Positions 20,393-21,480 of a DNA stretch of 21,480 bases are shown here, piece after piece. Both the position numbers and the translations under genes were made by a program. Numbering within the stretch: position 1 is the first letter of the stretch; each line of letters starts with the position of its first letter. The DNA is from a virus. Location of the stretch: the IMG/VR virus record IMGVR_UViG_3300044638_005192, positions 1-21,480 of that record. The stretch is one strand, 5' to 3'. The notes under the pieces were generated by a model. It was not told where the DNA came from, made no database searches, and saw only the letters and a program-made list of their open reading frames with translations.

Positions 20393-21313
20393 ACAAACAA
20401 CAACGCACTACTGCGCCGCTTGAAAGATCGTGGCAATGTAAAAACCTTTTCTGGTGGGAATGTTATCCTTCAGGAAATCATGTATTCAGATTCGGCAACT
20501 AATAATACCAATAGCTATTCGGGCTATGAAGTGTTGAATGTTTCGCAAAACAGCCCGATCAGCGCCGCGCAATTCTCTATCACCCAATACGCTGCTGCTG
20601 TTTCAATCAGCGGTCTTGAGATGATTCAGAACAGCGGTAAAGAAGCAATCATTGACCTGCTTGATGGTCGTATGAATGTTGCTGAAGCTCAATTGGCTAA
20701 TCGTATCAGTGGTGACTTGTACCTCGATGGTACTGGTAACGCTGGTAAGAATTTGACCGGGCTAGGCGCTGCTGTACCTGATGCACCAAGCACTGGAACA
20801 TACGGCGGCATTAATCGTGCTACCTATAGCTTCTGGCGTTCAGTTAAGTTCAGTGGAGCTACCGATGGTGGATCGGCTACTTCAGCATCCAACATTCAAG
20901 GTTACATGGACTCACTAGCTGTTCAGTTGATTCGGGGTACGGACAAGCCTGATCTGATCGTTGCTGACAACATCTTCTATCGTATGTACCTGCAATCGCT
21001 GCAAAGCATTCAGCGTATTAGCGATGGTGGAAACAGCACTGCTGGAGCTGGTTTTGCTTCACTCAAATACTACGGCGCTGGTATGGCTTCTGATGTTGTT
21101 CTGGACGGTGGTATCGGTTCAAGCGCAACAGCAAGTCATATGTGGATGCTGAACACCAAGTATTTGATGTTCCGTCCTAACGTTAACCGCAACTTCGTAC
21201 CAATCGGTGGCGAACGCCAAGCAGTCAATCAAGATGCTATCGTTAAACTAATTGGCTTTGCTGGAAATTTAACTTCAAGCGGCCCGCAATTCTGCGGCGT
21301 TCTGCTGGCTTAA
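20393..21313 (+). CDS. Major capsid protein, exon 2 (codons 28-333)
   Basis: The coding sequence resumes after the intron's terminal G with ACA AAC AAC AAC (TNNN) and runs 306 residues to TAA at 21311-21313, so the spliced protein is 333 residues (join 19612..19692, 20393..21313). Recognisable coat-protein features: TNNNALLRRLKDRGNVKTFSG, then SYSGYEVLNVSQNSP, SISGLEMIQNSGKEAIIDLL, and ANRISGDLYLDGTG, near-universal in this phage coat family (HK97-like fold expected). The ATG at 20354, lying inside the last intron hairpins, is not the true start: the 13 codons before TNNN are intron. The protein forms the capsid shell with the scaffold encoded upstream. Confidence 0.9.
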   Translation, partial: TNNNALLRRLKDRGNVKTFSGGNVILQEIMYSDSATNNTNSYSGYEVLNVSQNSPISAAQFSITQYAAAVSISGLEMIQNSGKEAIIDLLDGRMNVAEAQLANRISGDLYLDGTGNAGKNLTGLGAAVPDAPSTGTYGGINRATYSFWRSVKFSGATDGGSATSASNIQGYMDSLAVQLIRGTDKPDLIVADNIFYRMYLQSLQSIQRISDGGNSTAGAGFASLKYYGAGMASDVVLDGGIGSSATASHMWMLNTKYLMFRPNVNRNFVPIGGERQAVNQDAIVKLIGFAGNLTSSGPQFCGVLLA

Positions 21314-21329
21314 CGAGGAGGATATAAAA

Positions 21330-21480
21330 ATGGCTAATTCTACTTTTGGCGTATTAAATTTTGTAACTCCAATGTTCGCACAGCGTGATGCGGATGCGGT
21401 TGTTGCTCTTGGAACGCCCCAAATTGGTGTTTTGAACGACACTTGGGTATATGTACAAGCATCTGAAGCAGTTGCAACTG
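21330..21480 (+). CDS. N-terminal part of a virion protein, cut by window end
   Basis: ATG at 21330 has GAGGAGGAT 7-9 nt upstream, 16 nt after the capsid stop. About 50 residues are visible: MANSTFGVLNFVTPMFAQRD then ADAVVALGTPQIGVLNDTWVY. The frame is open to the window edge. A gene directly after the major capsid gene is usually a head decoration, head completion or tail-joining protein. Nothing in the visible part identifies which. Confidence 0.7.
   Translation, partial: MANSTFGVLNFVTPMFAQRDADAVVALGTPQIGVLNDTWVYVQASEAVAT

Noticed and set aside
1-21480. tRNA genes, CRISPR arrays, transposons or integrase/attachment sites
   Set aside because: No cloverleaf, spaced direct repeats, transposase or recombinase frame was seen on either strand.

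Overview
The window is part of a tailed double-stranded DNA bacteriophage genome (phage or prophage). Nearly all of it is coding, genes overlap by ATGA or TAATG junctions, and lysis, replication and head-assembly modules sit side by side. A nested inner/outer spanin pair in the lysis cassette implies a Gram-negative host with an outer membrane. The terminase, a long portal with a Gln-rich coiled-coil tail, a scaffold-like protein and a 333-residue coat protein suggest a podovirus-like head module, but no tail gene is complete enough here to fix the morphotype.

Layout. (1) 1-1645, plus strand: end of a late operon, with a tail-assembly-like C-terminus, three small membrane proteins (one holin-like), an M15 peptidase endolysin, and overlapping Rz/Rz1-type spanins. 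(2) 1678-2741, minus strand: a short operon with a winged-helix-like protein, a 34-residue membrane peptide, a SleB-like cell wall hydrolase and a zinc-ribbon peptide. (3) 2881-8264, minus strand: a replication/recombination operon, read from right to left: a 97-aa conserved phage protein, a DUF2800 Cas4-like nuclease, a DUF2815 ssDNA-binding protein, a terminator hairpin with a UUCG loop, family B DNA polymerase, VRR-NUC nuclease, SNF2 helicase. (4) 8287-8362: a perfect 33-bp inverted repeat that places identical extended -10 promoters on both strands, between the leftward operon and a rightward Cro-like gene. (5) 8382-10891, plus strand: Cro-like repressor, then a primase/VapE-type helicase. 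(6) 10892-11174: a noncoding stretch with TACCCCC/GGGGGTA runs, a hairpin and a sigma70-like promoter. (7) 11175-12299: six small genes (membrane proteins, a winged-helix protein, a zinc-ribbon peptide). (8) 12309-21480: small and large terminase, two small unknown proteins, a large polyvalent-type protein, portal, a small conserved protein, scaffold, major capsid protein, and the start of a further virion gene.

The most notable feature is that the major capsid gene is split after codon 27 by a 700-nt element with the hallmarks of a group I intron. A P1 helix forms between the exon end AACGTT and the guide GACGTT with a U-G pair at the splice site, there are P3- and P7-like pairings, the intron ends in G, and it carries a free-standing GIY-YIG homing endonuclease gene. 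Joining 19692 to 20393 restores the conserved coat-protein N-terminus (..LADNV|TNNNALL..).

No tRNA, CRISPR array, insertion sequence or integrase was found.
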